Of a stretch of DNA of 64,000 nucleotides, positions 37,201 to 49,486 are shown piece by piece; position 1 is the stretch's first letter, and every line of letters starts with the position of its first letter. The translations under genes were made by a program, and so were the position numbers. The notes below the pieces were generated by a model. That model was given only the letters and a program-made list of their open reading frames with translations. It was not told the origin of the DNA and made no database searches. Source of the DNA: Liolophura sinensis (lineage: Eukaryota > Mollusca > Polyplacophora > Chitonida > Chitonidae); NCBI RefSeq assembly GCF_032854445.1, contig NC_088295.1, forward strand, positions 70,460,028 through 70,524,027, given 5' to 3'.

Positions 37201-39080
37201 CATGCCATCCCTGGTTATTCCAAAATAGATGTAACACAAGACCCATACCCCAAAAGCTGGCAAGAAAATGGAGACAGCCAGTGGTACAAATGCACATATA
37301 GTGTGCTACGCTGGCATAGACACATGGTTACGCCGCTGGATCGCAGCGGCCATAAGGCCTTTGACCAATGAGATTGCGAGTTCGAATCTAGCTATCGCAT
37401 ATTCTGTCGCGGTTTTAAGTCAAGAGTGTTTCAGGTACCAGGTGAAGGTCGATGGTTTACTTACAGGGCCTACGCAGCCTCATCTACCCATAAACCTGAC
37501 CGCCGTCATGTGAGTTAAATATCAATCAATCAATGAGTCAGTCAATATCAGACTTAACTGTATTCTCTTGTGTTTGTATTTGCACAGACCTGCTCCTGAC
37601 ACAGCGCTCCACGAGGGTAGACAAGTGCACGGGGAAACTGTAGGTACGAACACATGGAAGATTCCTATTCTTTCTTTTTTGTGAGGATAGAAGTTAATTT
37701 ATTTGTTTATTTGATTGGTGTTTTACGTCGTACTTAAAAATATTTCACTTAAAAAACGACGGCCTGAATTGTGGTGGGAAAAAACCGGGCAGACCATTAT
37801 GGGGGGTGGGGAGGATAACCGACGACCATCCTCAGGTTGTTGGCAGACCTTCCCACGTACGGCCGAAGAGGAAGCCAGCATGAGCAGGGACTTGAACTCA
37901 CAGCGACCATTTGGTGAGAGGCTTCTGCGCCACGCTGGCACCCTAACCACGGAGGCCACGGCGTCCCCTCAAAGTTAATTGTATTGTGGTCTTATACCAC
38001 CAGTATCAATCGCATGAGGTTATCACATTAACTGAGGTTTATTTTATGTACGATATAAGATGTATATATATAATATGTGAATTTTGACGTGGGCCCAATC
38101 TTACATATTTTCACGTTTGTTTCAGTGTGGATTTTAGTATCGTACATATCCTATGCAGTTTTGAGTATATGTATTGTTTTACGACAATTTCAGCGTACCG
38201 CATGCATATATAATTATGCATGTACAAATAATTGCTATGAAGCGTATTCAGAAATGCCGACTTCAAAAGTGAAACCTCAGGTGCTGGGGTGAAACTAGCG
38301 TCAAGAAAATAGCACGTATAAGATCTATCAGTAATATGCCCAATACAAAATATACATATACTAACAAAAAATGATCTCGTAGATGAATACACTGACAAAT
38401 TACATCGTCGTCGCAACGCCTTTTTGCAGTTGTTGCCTTTATATATAGTAAAGAATACATACGAAAATAATAGTAAAAATTTTATTTTTACAAGTGAGTA
38501 TTTAAAATAAAAAAATTGCATCACCAATGATACAACGTTTACGATGTACAAGAGGCTTTGTCATGTATCAGTACATTTATAATCATGTGCTGTCCCTTGA
38601 AATATTTCAGGACCCTGTTACACTCATTTATGGACAGACAGGGACGGCTACCTGGCACCCGTAAGGTCACCAGGCACTATGGGTAAACCCAGCTTTCTTG
38701 TCGAAAATAATTTTTCTACTATTTATTGCATACTGAAGCCAGCCAGAGCGAAAGTATAATTATAGTAAGTAAAAATATATACTCATGCAATACTCATTTA
38801 TATCCTGTAGACCTATATATGCAGCAAACCATTTTCAAAGATCTCAACAAATGGTGCACATGTTGTCCAGATCGATGATGTATATACCTAAGTGCCATCC
38901 ATGTACCATATACAAACATATTCAGTTTCTTGACATCTTTCAGCACCAACGTACACCCAGTTACACACTGGTGTCTACCTAACGCCTGTTTCTCCCGCGA
39001 CAAGGAACGCAGGTGCCCCGCGAGAAGCCGGCACGCGCAGACCCACATCCAGTCGAGTCTATGAGGAGATCATAAATTAG
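34216..39080 (+). CDS. Ig-superfamily transmembrane receptor with SH2-binding tail (5-prime exons missing)
   Basis: Probable cell-surface signalling receptor. Six exons join in matching phase: 34216-34512, 34754-35086, 37199-37280, 37588-37643, 38611-38682, 38944-39080. Exon 1 is one V-like Ig domain of 99 residues with the B-strand Cys (LILPCRS), core Trp (VGVWTK), NWT glycosylation site and EPARDNGEFVCTT. Exon 2 encodes a Pro/Ser/Thr stalk with near-repeats (QPTAST.PP) and a membrane span (SVLIVLGVTLGVFCVTVLFV), then basic Arg/His. Exons 3-6 are the cytoplasmic tail, with tyrosines in GYSKI, DPYP, GYLAPV, TYTQLH, GVYLTPV and, five residues from the stop, VYEEI. YTQL fits the ITIM core YxxL and YEEI is the classic Src-family SH2 ligand (family knowledge). 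The phase-1 introns around the Ig exon are typical of Ig genes. The signal-peptide exon was not found. The ligand and exact subfamily are unknown. Confidence 0.8.
36011..36275 (-). mobile_element. Non-LTR retrotransposon (LINE) ORF2 C-terminal fragment, degenerate
   Basis: The minus-strand reading contains the cysteine-histidine motif typical of the C-terminus of Jockey/I-like LINE ORF2: CNVCQANETIHHVLLVCPRY (C-x2-C-x4-ET-x2-H-x5-C-P). It follows a segment TISVILLGLP with an in-frame TGA between. It ends at TAG (36011-36013). It lies in the receptor intron between 35086 and 37199. The rest of the element was not found nearby. Confidence 0.65.
37300..37545 (+). mobile_element. tRNA-derived SINE, family C
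   Basis: A perfect box B (GAGTTCGAATCT) lies about 70 bp after a box A-like segment. The 3-prime end has GACCGCCGTCATGTGAGTTA and a (TCAA)n tail. The 3-prime end resembles the GCCGCCGTCGTATAAGTGAA block of family A, but the head and body differ. It starts some 20 bp after receptor exon 37199-37280. A similar but decayed GGCCCTTGACCAATGAGGTC occurs near 50008. Confidence 0.7.
37696..37972 (-). mobile_element. SINE family A, near full length, reverse orientation
   Basis: Begins with the A/T tail complement and GGTGTTTTACGTCGTACTT, and ends with GGCCACGGCGTC, the complement of the GGCCTCCGTGG-type head. A 32-bp GGGGGGTGGGGAGG-containing change lies in the middle. It sits in the receptor intron between exons 37643 and 38611. 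Confidence 0.85.
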
Positions 39081-39138
39081 AATATTGGCTTTTCAAGTGA
39101 CACATGCAGCATTCAGTTATAAATATATGTTTATGAGA

Positions 39139-39142
<4 letters not shown>

Positions 39143-39183
<41 letters not shown>
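39143..39183. repeat. (TA)n microsatellite
   Basis: About 20 uninterrupted TA units, roughly 60 bp beyond the receptor stop codon, so probably in or near its 3-prime UTR. Confidence 0.9.
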
Positions 39184-39186
<3 letters not shown>

Positions 39187-41321
39187 TCCTTAATCCATGT
39201 TTCACATGCAGACTGTTCATTTTCCCGAATTTCACAGAACTGATGTTCTGGCATTTGTAATAAATGACTTAAGTCTTAATAAGGTGTGAAAATGTTATCG
39301 AAAAAGCACTAAGGTATTTCATCAACTCAAAACTACGGTGTTACAACATTTATCACCGTAACTTCCTTTATTTGCAATGTAGTTGCTTGACGTTTGTAAT
39401 TAACAACGTAAATAGACACAAACTTTTGATAGATTAACTCTTTTTTAATCGAAAGTTCAAAAAATGCTTTCATTGTATTATTATTTCCGTTAGTTGAAAC
39501 CACAATCTATTGTGTGTAGAATCATTAGCCTGTGAATGAATAGCTCCGACAGGTATCCCACCTGTACTTGTACATAACCAAGGTTATTGCCTAGTCCACA
39601 CGGATCCTTTTGAGAAGATGATATTGTGTACATCGTATATGTCATATCCTGTAGATTTATTGTTACCATGTACACGTACAATGTTTGTAAACCTCAACTG
39701 TTGAAATTTATATTATTTTCTATTGAAAGTCCTGAAGACAGTTATTTTCGAGTACCATTATGGAATATTTCACTTATATTGAAGCAATCAGGCATATCAG
39801 TGGAAGAAACCACCGCATTTTGCCAGGTAACTAGCAAATCAAATGACTTAAAGCCACAGCCAATCCACCATAAGAGTGTAATATAGGTATTTTTTACCAA
39901 TAGGGAATAAAGCAATTTATTTTCACTTTTAACACTTTTTTCTTTATTTCAACATTTAAATAATGCAAAATATATAAATAGAATTGTAACCTTATGTATC
40001 ACAGTTTACATATAAAAAATACTGTATAGTTTTAGAAAAATAAATAACGTTACAAATGTCAACAGTGTTGTAGCAGATTGTTGCAGTCAATATGCCTTTT
40101 GCATTTCAAATTTTATACTAGCCGCGACATGTAAACTACAAGAACAAGTTACATTTATTACTTTTCATTAACTGAACTCTTCATATGGTGTTTAATGTCA
40201 CAGAGCCTCTGCGAAATGCGATGCATGCATATAAAGGAGGCTGCGCCATCTTGATTTCAACAATATGCACGGCACCTTTTTGGCGACAAGATTACTACTA
40301 CCCTACTTCTGTAGACTTCTATACAGAGGACTGCCACAGTACTCAATACTAGCCTGTCCTAAATCGACCTTGCGACCGGGTGAAACTAGGTTTTTGCCGA
40401 CTTAACTTTAACCGGGAGTATCTGATCAGGCTCTTGCATTAGTTGACCTACGCAGGCTTGCGATCACTGCTGACTCTGCAGTTGCTAGGAGTTGAACATG
40501 TTGCATTTTTCTTTGACTCGAATCATCAAGTTGCCCACGATCGCGAGGTTTTCTCAAACATTTAAACAGACATTTATTGGCATGGGTCATCTTTGTCAAG
40601 TTGGGCCCAGATGCTTATATTCAGGATCACAAATCAACCTTCGTCAGGCTTCAAATTTATGAAGCATAAGTCCAGTTATGGGTTGCCAAAATCCGATTGC
40701 GCCTACGAAAAAACAGTAGGTCAACCTGACAATAACCCCAGTCCCTGACATAAAGCTGACGGATGAGTAGTCATTCCCAACAGGCACGGTTCAGCCTTGA
40801 TTCACTACACTACTTCTGTCTTTGATTGGTGTTTTACTCTACACTCAAACACATTCACTTCTAAAATATATAAGGTAGTTGGCTAGTTTGTCGGAGGAGA
40901 AAATCATGCAGAGACCAAGAGAACCGACCACACCAGGTATCTAACAAACATCAGAACTAAATTAAAACCTGCCACAATATGTTTTAGTGGTTTACAAGAA
41001 TAAAACATAGGTATCTGTGGTTGAAACAGGATAATGCTGTGTGTAATTAAGGCATCAAAATGAACAAAACATGGCAAGTGAGCAGTAATGGAGAAGGCTT
41101 TTCAACCAATATAAATGTCCATGATTATTGTGAATTTTTTTTAGGAATAATAAAACATCTAGGCCATACACATAGATGTTCTTGTATCAAATATTAAATT
41201 TTATCTATATTACAGTCTGATAAATTGGCATAAATTAGCTGAATATACAGGTGTATGTTTGCAAAGATGAATCAGAAACAGTGAGGTAAACTGATGACCA
41301 CTGGCATCTCTGAATATGGTC
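39184..41321. other. Non-coding stretch between convergent genes
   Basis: No supported exon. It should contain the 3-prime ends of the plus-strand receptor and the minus-strand gene beginning at 49.5 kb. A strongly decayed family A SINE (reverse) is visible at about 40825-40925 (GATTGGTGTTTTACTCTACA). A short SINE-like GGAATATTTCACTTAT lies at 39762. Confidence 0.5.
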
Positions 41322-44300
41322 TTATTGTGTGCTGGATGAGATGATGGACAAATGCCTGTAAACGAAAGAAAACAGCAATAAAAATTATCAGTTTCCTGTA
41401 GATATACACATGTGTGTATAGATGGATTACGTACATGCATTACTAGTTAGGAGGGCCCTGAAGGCTCAATCACAGCAGACACGACTGAAGAATGGAGTTT
41501 ATCCATTGCAAATCTACACCTAATCACATGACAAACACCCCTGTGCAAAAACTATGAAATGACTTTTGATGAGCTTTCGTCATGATCATCAAACTTTGAA
41601 ACAAGATGAAAACCTGAGTGACATGAAGTACGTGGCTAACTCCAGCATATGCAATGCATTCGACCACCCACCCAGTCGTTAACAGATTCGTGTGGTAATG
41701 ATATTCCCCCCTCATACTCACCGGTCACTGACTTGGTGATTTGATGGTTGTGGTAATGAAATTCCCCACTCATACTCACCAGTCAGTGACTTCCTCATCT
41801 GATGGCTGTGGTAATGAAATTCCCCGCTCATACTCACCCGTCGGTTACTCGCTGATTAGATGGATGTGGCAATAAAATTCCCCACACGTACTCACCAGTC
41901 AGTGACTTGCTGATTTGATGGTAGTGGTAATGAAATTCCCCACTCATACTCACTGGTCAGTGACTTCCCGATTTGGTGGTTGTAGTAATGAAATTACCTG
42001 CTCATACTCACTCGTTAGTGACTTGCTGATTTGACAGTTGTGGTAATGAAATTCCCCACTCGTACTCACCAGTCAGTGACTTGCTGATTTGACGGTTGTG
42101 GTAATGAAATTCCCCACTCGTACTCACTGGTCAGTGACTTCCCGATTTGGTGGTTGTGGTAATGAAATTACCTGCTCATACTCACTCGTTAGTGACTTGC
42201 TGATTTGACGGTTGTGGTAATGAAATTCCCCACTCGTACTCATCAACATCAGCCATGTCTTCATCGAGAGTGGCTGCAAGTTGACCTAGAAACACATCCA
42301 GGGCCTGTTGGAAACAGTAGCAAATTTGTTAGAATCACCCTTGACTTCATTCCAATAAAACAGGAAAACAAACATGTATTTACACTTAAGCCAAGAGTAA
42401 ACCACTTACCTTTCAAACCTAAATGACAAACCTCCCTAGTGGGACACACTCAGATGTACACTGTATACTATATTGGCAAGCGACCTCCAAGGTATCTGAA
42501 TTACCCAAATGGGGCTATGAGCGCTATTAATCTCTTGCTTATTAAAGCCTCAAGAACAGTAACGTCAGGAGAATTGTGGATTCCTCGTCCAGGGCTGTGA
42601 ATGAACTCTACAATATGTCCTAACATGCATAATACACCACTCAGCCACAAACTGCCCCTCTGGCTCAATAATGTCCTTGACACTAATGACCCTACTGCAT
42701 GGAAAAAACATTGTGCATGTTTCTTAGACAAAAACTTCATATAAGGTATGGCAGACAGACTGCATTAATTATCTACTAGTACATCACTTATTCAGTCACA
42801 GAATTCTGTAAAAATATATGAATAATTACTGTGTGATTTGTTGAATTCTTCCATAACAGTTCTATATGCAAACAACCCAACACACAAACACACACCAAAT
42901 TACATACACGCCAGTCACTGCCTTCTCATGAAGCCGTCGAAGAGGAACATTGTCCAGGGTTTTGGAACGATCTTTCTGAACATGGAAATACTGCTCCATT
43001 ATAAGAGAGAGCATCATGCCTGTAACAATTACGGTGTAATCAAGAAAACGCACTAAACACGCTGACTATCGAAAATCATATCAATATTACACACAAAGTG
43101 ATAACTGCAAAAAAATAGCATGCAATGTCCTTACAGCCCTCAACATTACATCACAGTTCAGTAGCAGTATTGAGTGGATAATCAGGTGCAAATGTAGAAT
43201 AAGTTTAGCAATGTCTTAAATACTTCAAGGTTAAATACACTCTAAGAGATGTTATACAAGGAAATGAATAACCATTCTGGCCATGATGACCTTTAAAAGT
43301 TGGTTGATGTGGTCAGAATTTGATACAGGTCTTCCACATGACATGATACACACATGGTTTAAGCATGGCTTAAATATGATTGAAGACTTGAACAATGCAT
43401 TTCACAAGCCTCACAAAAAATAGCCCAATGAACGACTACGAAGAAATAAGCCAAGGGCACTGAAAATGATCTGGGTTCTACTTCATGACCAAATGGATAT
43501 GTGCGATAAGTTTGGTTTTAACTTGGCTTTCAGAGTTTGAAGAGATATCATGCATACAAATAACTGAACAGGAATATGGGTAGGTGTAACCCAGGTGTAA
43601 GAGTCATGTAAAATCTTGGGGTCTAAAGGAAGGCAGTAGGGTCCATTCCATTTTTAGGCTGCATCCCAGTTCACAAAGTTCATTACAAATTGTCAGCTAC
43701 AGACAGATATGAAGGTCAACGCCATGTTTACAATACATACTATCCATGGCTCTGTTGGCAAAGTCTGACTGTGACCAGATAGTGCCCTGTCTGGAGATCA
43801 ACGCCAGTAAATAGTCCAGACACACCGAGTCTATCACCTTCTCCTGGCCATACTTAGATACCTGAAATATAATAAATTCACACACTCAGCATGTATAAAT
43901 GTACATACACTGTCTGTTTGGCATATTTGGGGTTACATGTATGCCTTCAAGATAAAACATAAAAACCTCAACATTACCAGACCACGATCCCATTAACATA
44001 AAGTGAGAATTTTTCTTAATTATATTACTTGTATGTAGGCATGTCAGAGATAGTGATGACCTGTACGCAGAAAAATACAAAGAGTTCTGACTTACACAAC
44101 TTTTTTCATTTCCACGAATCAATAAACTTTTTTGCACATACATGTATGATAAACATGCCAATGTACCTCTTAATAACCCACTCCTGAACAAACGCACTGC
44201 ACTTTTATAACAAACCAACCTCCTTCAGTTCTTTGCGTCTGATTTTATTATCCAGCTCCTGTAGAACTTCATCAGCAACCAGTTTACTCTCCTGACTGAC

Positions 44301-47300
44301 TTCTGACTCAATGACCTGATCTTCAATAAACCCCTCCAACAGCAGTTCAAATGTCACTTCTTCTATCTGCAGCGAACAATTAAAATAAGGTCTACTGAAG
44401 TAAATCCCTAGATATTTTGGGGTGACAGTTACACTCTACATTGTCAATATTTCCTTTTAAACTTCACTCTTTTAAAGTTTAATAGGTGATCAATAAATTT
44501 ATATCTTAAAAATGAGTTATATTTCTTGACAAATTATAATTATCATTAACCAAAACATTCTTTTGATCCTCAAACCCAACCTTACAATGCCTAGATGTAT
44601 ATACATGTATAAACAGAATAAACATCGAGAAAACGCCCAATATCCTAACCAGATCTGGAACAGTGTGCTCAATCTCTGCCCAGACAAGGTCATCAATAAC
44701 ATCACATGACCCTGAGAAAATAAGAGCATCCTCAGTGAGGTCCTGAAGGGTTTCCTTGACGACCACCTGCAGAGCAGACTCAACTCCATCATTCATCAAC
44801 TGGGTGAGGAAATCTTCCAAGGGGTCATGAGAAGTCAACTTCACATCCAGATAACTAAAACACAACATTAGAAATGTCAACTTTACATCCAGATTTTCTG
44901 AACCGCAACATGTAAAATGTGGCGGAACCACAATATGGAGAGGTTGTTTATTTAAAATGGAAATCAAAGGAGTTAGAAAACTTCATGATGAAATTTTCAC
45001 ATACAGCTGATGTTTGGACAGAATGAGGAGCACTCATGACTATATGATGACTTAATACTCATTATGTTTTTTAATATGTATGCATACTTGGGGTTTTCCG
45101 TTGTACTTTTAATTTTTCAGTCATATGATGACCACGACTCATTAGGTGTGTGTACATACACTCCGTCTTCTAGCGGCAGGGCGAGTTCATATCGCCAAAG
45201 TTCTGCCCCCACTGAGTATCATGCCAAGGACATGCAATACCTAACATAGCGACATTACAGGAAATCAATTCAAAGAATAGAGAAAGAAAAGCTACAAGGG
45301 AATCCACATTATACATACTCATCGACCAGCTCATTGGTTGTCTCTCTGATGAGCTCCCTGACCAACATCTCCACACCTGTAGACAATAGTTCACCACATA
45401 CCTGCTCCGAGGCCTCAAGGGCAGATTTACCCAAGACCTGCATGAAGAATAATATCATAATAAGACTTCACAATTCCTGCTGATCTGCAGCAATGATGGC
45501 TGAAAACCAAACCCAGTAAAGTTACACAAGAAATACGATCAGTTATAGTATTTAATTCTTATTAATATAGTCATACTGATGAATACATTCTTATTAATAT
45601 AGTCATCCTGACAGACGCATGTCAAAAGTTTAAAATGAGGGTTATAAATTAGACTAGTGCCATTTACATTTATCTGTGGTGAAGGCTTGAAATACATTTG
45701 TCATTTGGTCTGACATGACACTTTCTGAAAGCAGACAGTCGTGGCTTTCCTGGTATCCTCCCACCATAGTGCTGGCCGCCATCATACAAGTGAAATATTT
45801 TTCAGTACAGAGTAAAAACATCAATCAAACAGCTGATTAGAGAATCGTCATCACAATCTCATCTTATGCTCCATTACCTGAAGCATTCCATGTACATACC
45901 AGACTCTGAGAATTGCCATCTATGTCAGACAAGGCTGACCTTGGCTCAAACGACCGTACAGAAGATTTGTTAGGATAAATATACTGTAACAAAAAACAAT
46001 GACTTTATGTACAAACTTGTTTACTATCATCACTATCACATACCCATATTCATCAATTCAGATTTAATGCATATATGAAAACAAAATCAAGACTTCATAG
46101 TACACTACACGCTCAAAACTAAATCATAAAAGAAGAATGAATTAATGAATGGTTATCGTTTTAAGCAACAGCATCAATATTTCAGCCTTATTAAAGGCGC
46201 TGACAAAGAGATGGTTGGGATTTAAGTTACACAGAGAAAGAACCATCACACTCATTACCAACCTTATATCTCTTCAGGATTGGGTTTCTGTTCTCATCAA
46301 AAGGGTCATCCCTCGGCCCATGTAAGGAAGACATTGATCCTGAGACACGCGGACCAGCACCTGGGTTAGTGTATAAGCTCTGATAGGCAGGATGAAGCTG
46401 GCTGTACTTCATACGCTGAGTGTCTACAGGTTTATCATATCGTTGCACTGCGTCAAATCTGACCACTTTCTTTTTTTTTCTCGGCATTCTTGTGTTGCTT
46501 CTGTCTACACGTCCATGCTTTATGTTGGGTGTTTCAGCTGATAAAGGGTAGAAGACATATGGTTGGCCAGGCATGCCAGGGTAGACAACTGCGGGTTGCG
46601 CTGGGTACACAGGCATTGCAAATGGCAGCACCTGAGGAGTATAACCTGCATCCTCTTCACTCTCTGATTCCTCTCCCCAACTGTCACTGTCACCATTGCT
46701 AAACAAAATATATACATCATCTCATCAAAAAAAAATGAACATATGAATTTATTCCAAAACCTTTCAGCAAAATTTTGTACTTTACGTTACATAAAAATAA
46801 CTGACCTGCCTGACAGCTGAATATACTTGTACTCCACAAATTTTCAAAATGTGACAATACCTTTGAACATGCTTATTATCTTGGGGAAACAAGCACAAGT
46901 AAATGTTTTGCGACATCCCCAAAAATGACACTGTCTGATAGATAGTCCTGGATACTGCTTACAAAGTAAAATGTATGCTTAGGTTATCTTTTCCACCTCA
47001 CTTCACTACAGGATTGAACAACAGTAACTCCAAAATTAAGATCATGTTCATGGGAGATAAAAAAAATAATTTTCATATTTGGGGCATATTTTACGTCTCA
47101 AAATTACCCATCCAATTTCATGTATATTGTCCGTTGAGGGTTGGAAATATTCAGCAATAAAGTCAGTAGTGAGCTTACTGGCCTTGCATCACCCCTGCCC
47201 CTCCATTCAGACTCTTTCTGCCACAAAGTTGTTTTGACAGCATTGTTTTTACCATACATTTCATGTATCTTTTAATATAAAAAAAAATGAGCTGGCATGA

Positions 47301-49486
47301 ATAATATGTAATGTTACATGTTACTTATTAATGAAGTAATTTATCAATAATTCACCCGGGTTTCCTAAAATTACCCATCAAATTCCATAAAGTTTCGAAC
47401 GCTGTTTTAAGGTACGTATCAGATGTATTAAAACCAATGCAACTTACTTCACAAATGCTTCTTTAGGGTGTACTGGTGGCACGATGTTGTATTTATTCCC
47501 TCGCAGGCTACTGTTCAGTCTTAGATGATCATGCTCAGGAGGTGTATCTAACCTATTAACAAGAAGAGGGAAAATTGATTAGAGCGTCCACCTCGGTGTC
47601 GGAACCCCCAAGCATCAAACCAAGGTTGGGTCATACCAAAGACCCTCAAAAAGTAGTTCTTTCTGCTGCCTCACTTTGCACTCAGCTCTGAGAGATTAGA
47701 ACAAGGAAAAATGACTGGTTGGCACTATGTCAGTGAGTATAATGTGACTGTGTGGGATGTCATGTCTGGTGTCTGCGGCATGATACTTACGTCGGCAGCA
47801 CTTTGGGGGTATTGACTCACCCTGCCACAAGGAGACACAATGTATGTACCCCAATTTTATGTACATACATAAAAAGTCAAATGACTAAAATAGTAAGGGA
47901 AACTCATTAAAGTGAAGAGGCTTTTAGTATAAATGGCTTCAAGATGCAAAAAAGAAAAGAGAAGAAAAGTCTTGCACAACTTACACAGTCCTCATAAAAG
48001 CTTTGTTTAAAATGTTTAAAACAATGAAGAACACCATTAACATGTGACTTTGTAAACCAGTCTGCATTTTGATGAACATGTTTGTGTTTAAACTGCTCAT
48101 CAAGAACACACTCAAAGATCAAAACACACCCAAAGCTCATCAAAAACACAATCATTCATCAAGTCATCTAAACACAATGTCTACACATCAAAATATCCAC
48201 TCAATATGAAAATGCTCATCTAAACACAATGATGGTTCATCTAAACACAATGATCTATACACTACAACTGGTCATCCAGACATGATGATGGTTCATCAAA
48301 ACACAGTGACTGCTCATGAAAACTGAATCATATGACCACAAAGCCTAACTCTCTGTTTACTCTGTGTACATACCTGGGTAGATATGGTGGTGTGTAACTA
48401 TTTGTTTTCCGTTGATTCTTCCCTGAACCACTGCTATTGTGTAACTGATACCTTCTTGAACCAGCTATAGACGGACTGTTGGATTAGTTCTGCGACCACC
48501 CTTGAGCTTTCCACGTATGTTCTTGAGTCTAAAAAGATTGAAGACAAGTACAATGTATGAAGAAGAATGCAATCATACAATTGCACAGCTGATAAAATGC
48601 ATCCATAAGGATACCTTGATACATTCAAAAAGCTCTGCTGATGCCTGAATGTGACCTACAGATGCCTCTATAAAAGGATACATAGTATTTTGACCAAAAC
48701 TTTCATAAAACATTTTGGAGTTAAAAGATATCATTCCTACCTTCCAAACAAACCTGATTTAGAAACCCCTTTCTCAGCGGAGGATCTGGCAAAATGACTG
48801 ACTTAGTCATAAACATTATTTCAGGACAAATGCAATTGCTTTTTACATTCTGTATCAGTGGCAGTTATATCATCATTGTAGCATATACTTTCATATTTAT
48901 TTATTTTATTGATTTGAATTTTTCCCCCTTACTCAAGACACATTTTTATGACAAATATTTTAAATAATGTTCCGTACATGTGTTGGTAATCACAACAGGT
49001 ACTGTTCAACAGGTCAACTTTGTTTGATGAGACAATATCAACATACAGACAAAATAAACCACCTGTGCTCAAAATGCATAAATCAGTAAATACTAAATGA
49101 AAATGACTAACTCAATTCTTATTGATTTTCTTGATGATTAATTTGCTTCATCTGACATGTCCAAGTATATTGGCACTGTCTTTAATTTTACAAAGCTAAT
49201 AAAAACGTGTTGGCTGGATTTATTCTACAGGCACATGGAGGTAGACCCCCTGCTCCATGACGCCATAGTCACACCGGAAAGCCAGACAGCGTACCTTGAA
49301 TAACTATTGTTTTACTCACAAATTTCTTAACTTCCCCACTCTGGCAGGTTAACTGCACCTGCTATACGAGGCAGTGAGCTTGATTAGGCCGGCAGTAAAA
49401 TAAGGTAACAACAACAACATCGTTATAAATTATTGAACATGTGGAAACTTCTTCACAAGACTTACGATTCCTGATGCTGGCTCCAT
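41322..49486 (-). CDS. Unrecognised multi-exon gene, about 510 residues
   Basis: Exons that join in phase (minus order): 49466-49486 (ATG, MEPASGI), an uncertain part at 48.4-48.7 kb, 48374-48433, 47448-47552, 46263-46698, 45900-45983, 45319-45437, 44650-44854, 44220-44366, 43741-43861, 42910-43019, 42186-42304, and probably 41322-41355 as the last. All have GT-AG borders. The N-terminal half looks disordered: TPPYLPRLDTPPEHDH, an acidic SDSWGEESESEED, a Pro/Tyr-rich PVYPAQPAVVYPGM, and MPRKKKKVVRFD. The last contains a KVVRF that fits the PP1-docking RVxF pattern. The C-terminal half is a series of acidic, amphipathic helical segments, one or two per exon, such as GVEMLVRELIRETTNELVDE, VKETLQDLTED and VTFELLLEGFIEDQVIE. 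These look like divergent copies of one helix-pair module. I do not recognise the family and give no function. Confidence 0.8.
41704..42241. repeat. 58-bp minisatellite, about 9 copies, at an exon/intron border
   Basis: On the plus strand each unit has CATACTCACCAGTCAGTGAC, then TTGCTGATTTGATGG and TTGTGGTAATGAAATTCCCC. On the gene strand each unit carries a consensus splice donor, GTGAGT. The first unit starts inside the exon at 42304, right after the codons for ADVD. That exon can end at the first donor-like site (GA|gtacga) or at the next unit's GA|gtgagt; both leave phase 2 and reach the last exon at 41355. Confidence 0.92.
45083..45150 (-). mobile_element. SINE family B, 3-prime fragment
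   Basis: Contains CTTGGGGTTTTCCGTTGTAC and TTTTCAGTCATATGATGACC, matching the tail end of the full copy at 54.1 kb. It lies in an intron of the unrecognised minus-strand gene. Confidence 0.7.
45739..45833 (+). mobile_element. SINE family A, 3-prime fragment
   Basis: Contains CATAGTGCTGGCCGCCATC, AAGTGAAATATTTTTCAGTAC and CATCAATCAAA. It is intronic in the minus-strand gene. Confidence 0.8.
47576..47845 (+). mobile_element. tRNA-derived SINE, family D, decayed head
   Basis: The head TTAGAGCGTCCACCTCGGTG resembles box A, and AAGGTTGGGTCATACC the box B region. The body includes CTGCTGCCTCACTTTGCACTC, ATAATGTGACTGTGTGGGAT and GTCTGCGGCATGATACTT. I recognise this arrangement from molluscan sequences (recollection, not checked). 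It is a single copy here, in an intron. Confidence 0.6.
48080..48330. repeat. Degenerate tandem repeats of CATCTAAACACAATGATG type
   Basis: Imperfect 20-30 bp units (CTCATCTAAACACAATGATG and variants) repeated about eight times in an intron of the minus-strand gene. Confidence 0.65.

Noticed and set aside
38785..38982. Alternative reading of the last receptor exon ending HQRTPSYTLVST
   Set aside because: Requires an earlier donor (CCC|gtaagg at 38660). The later donor (ATGG|gtaaac at 38682) keeps an open frame to VYEEIIN, and the paralogous copy at 29405 is conserved in that same frame.
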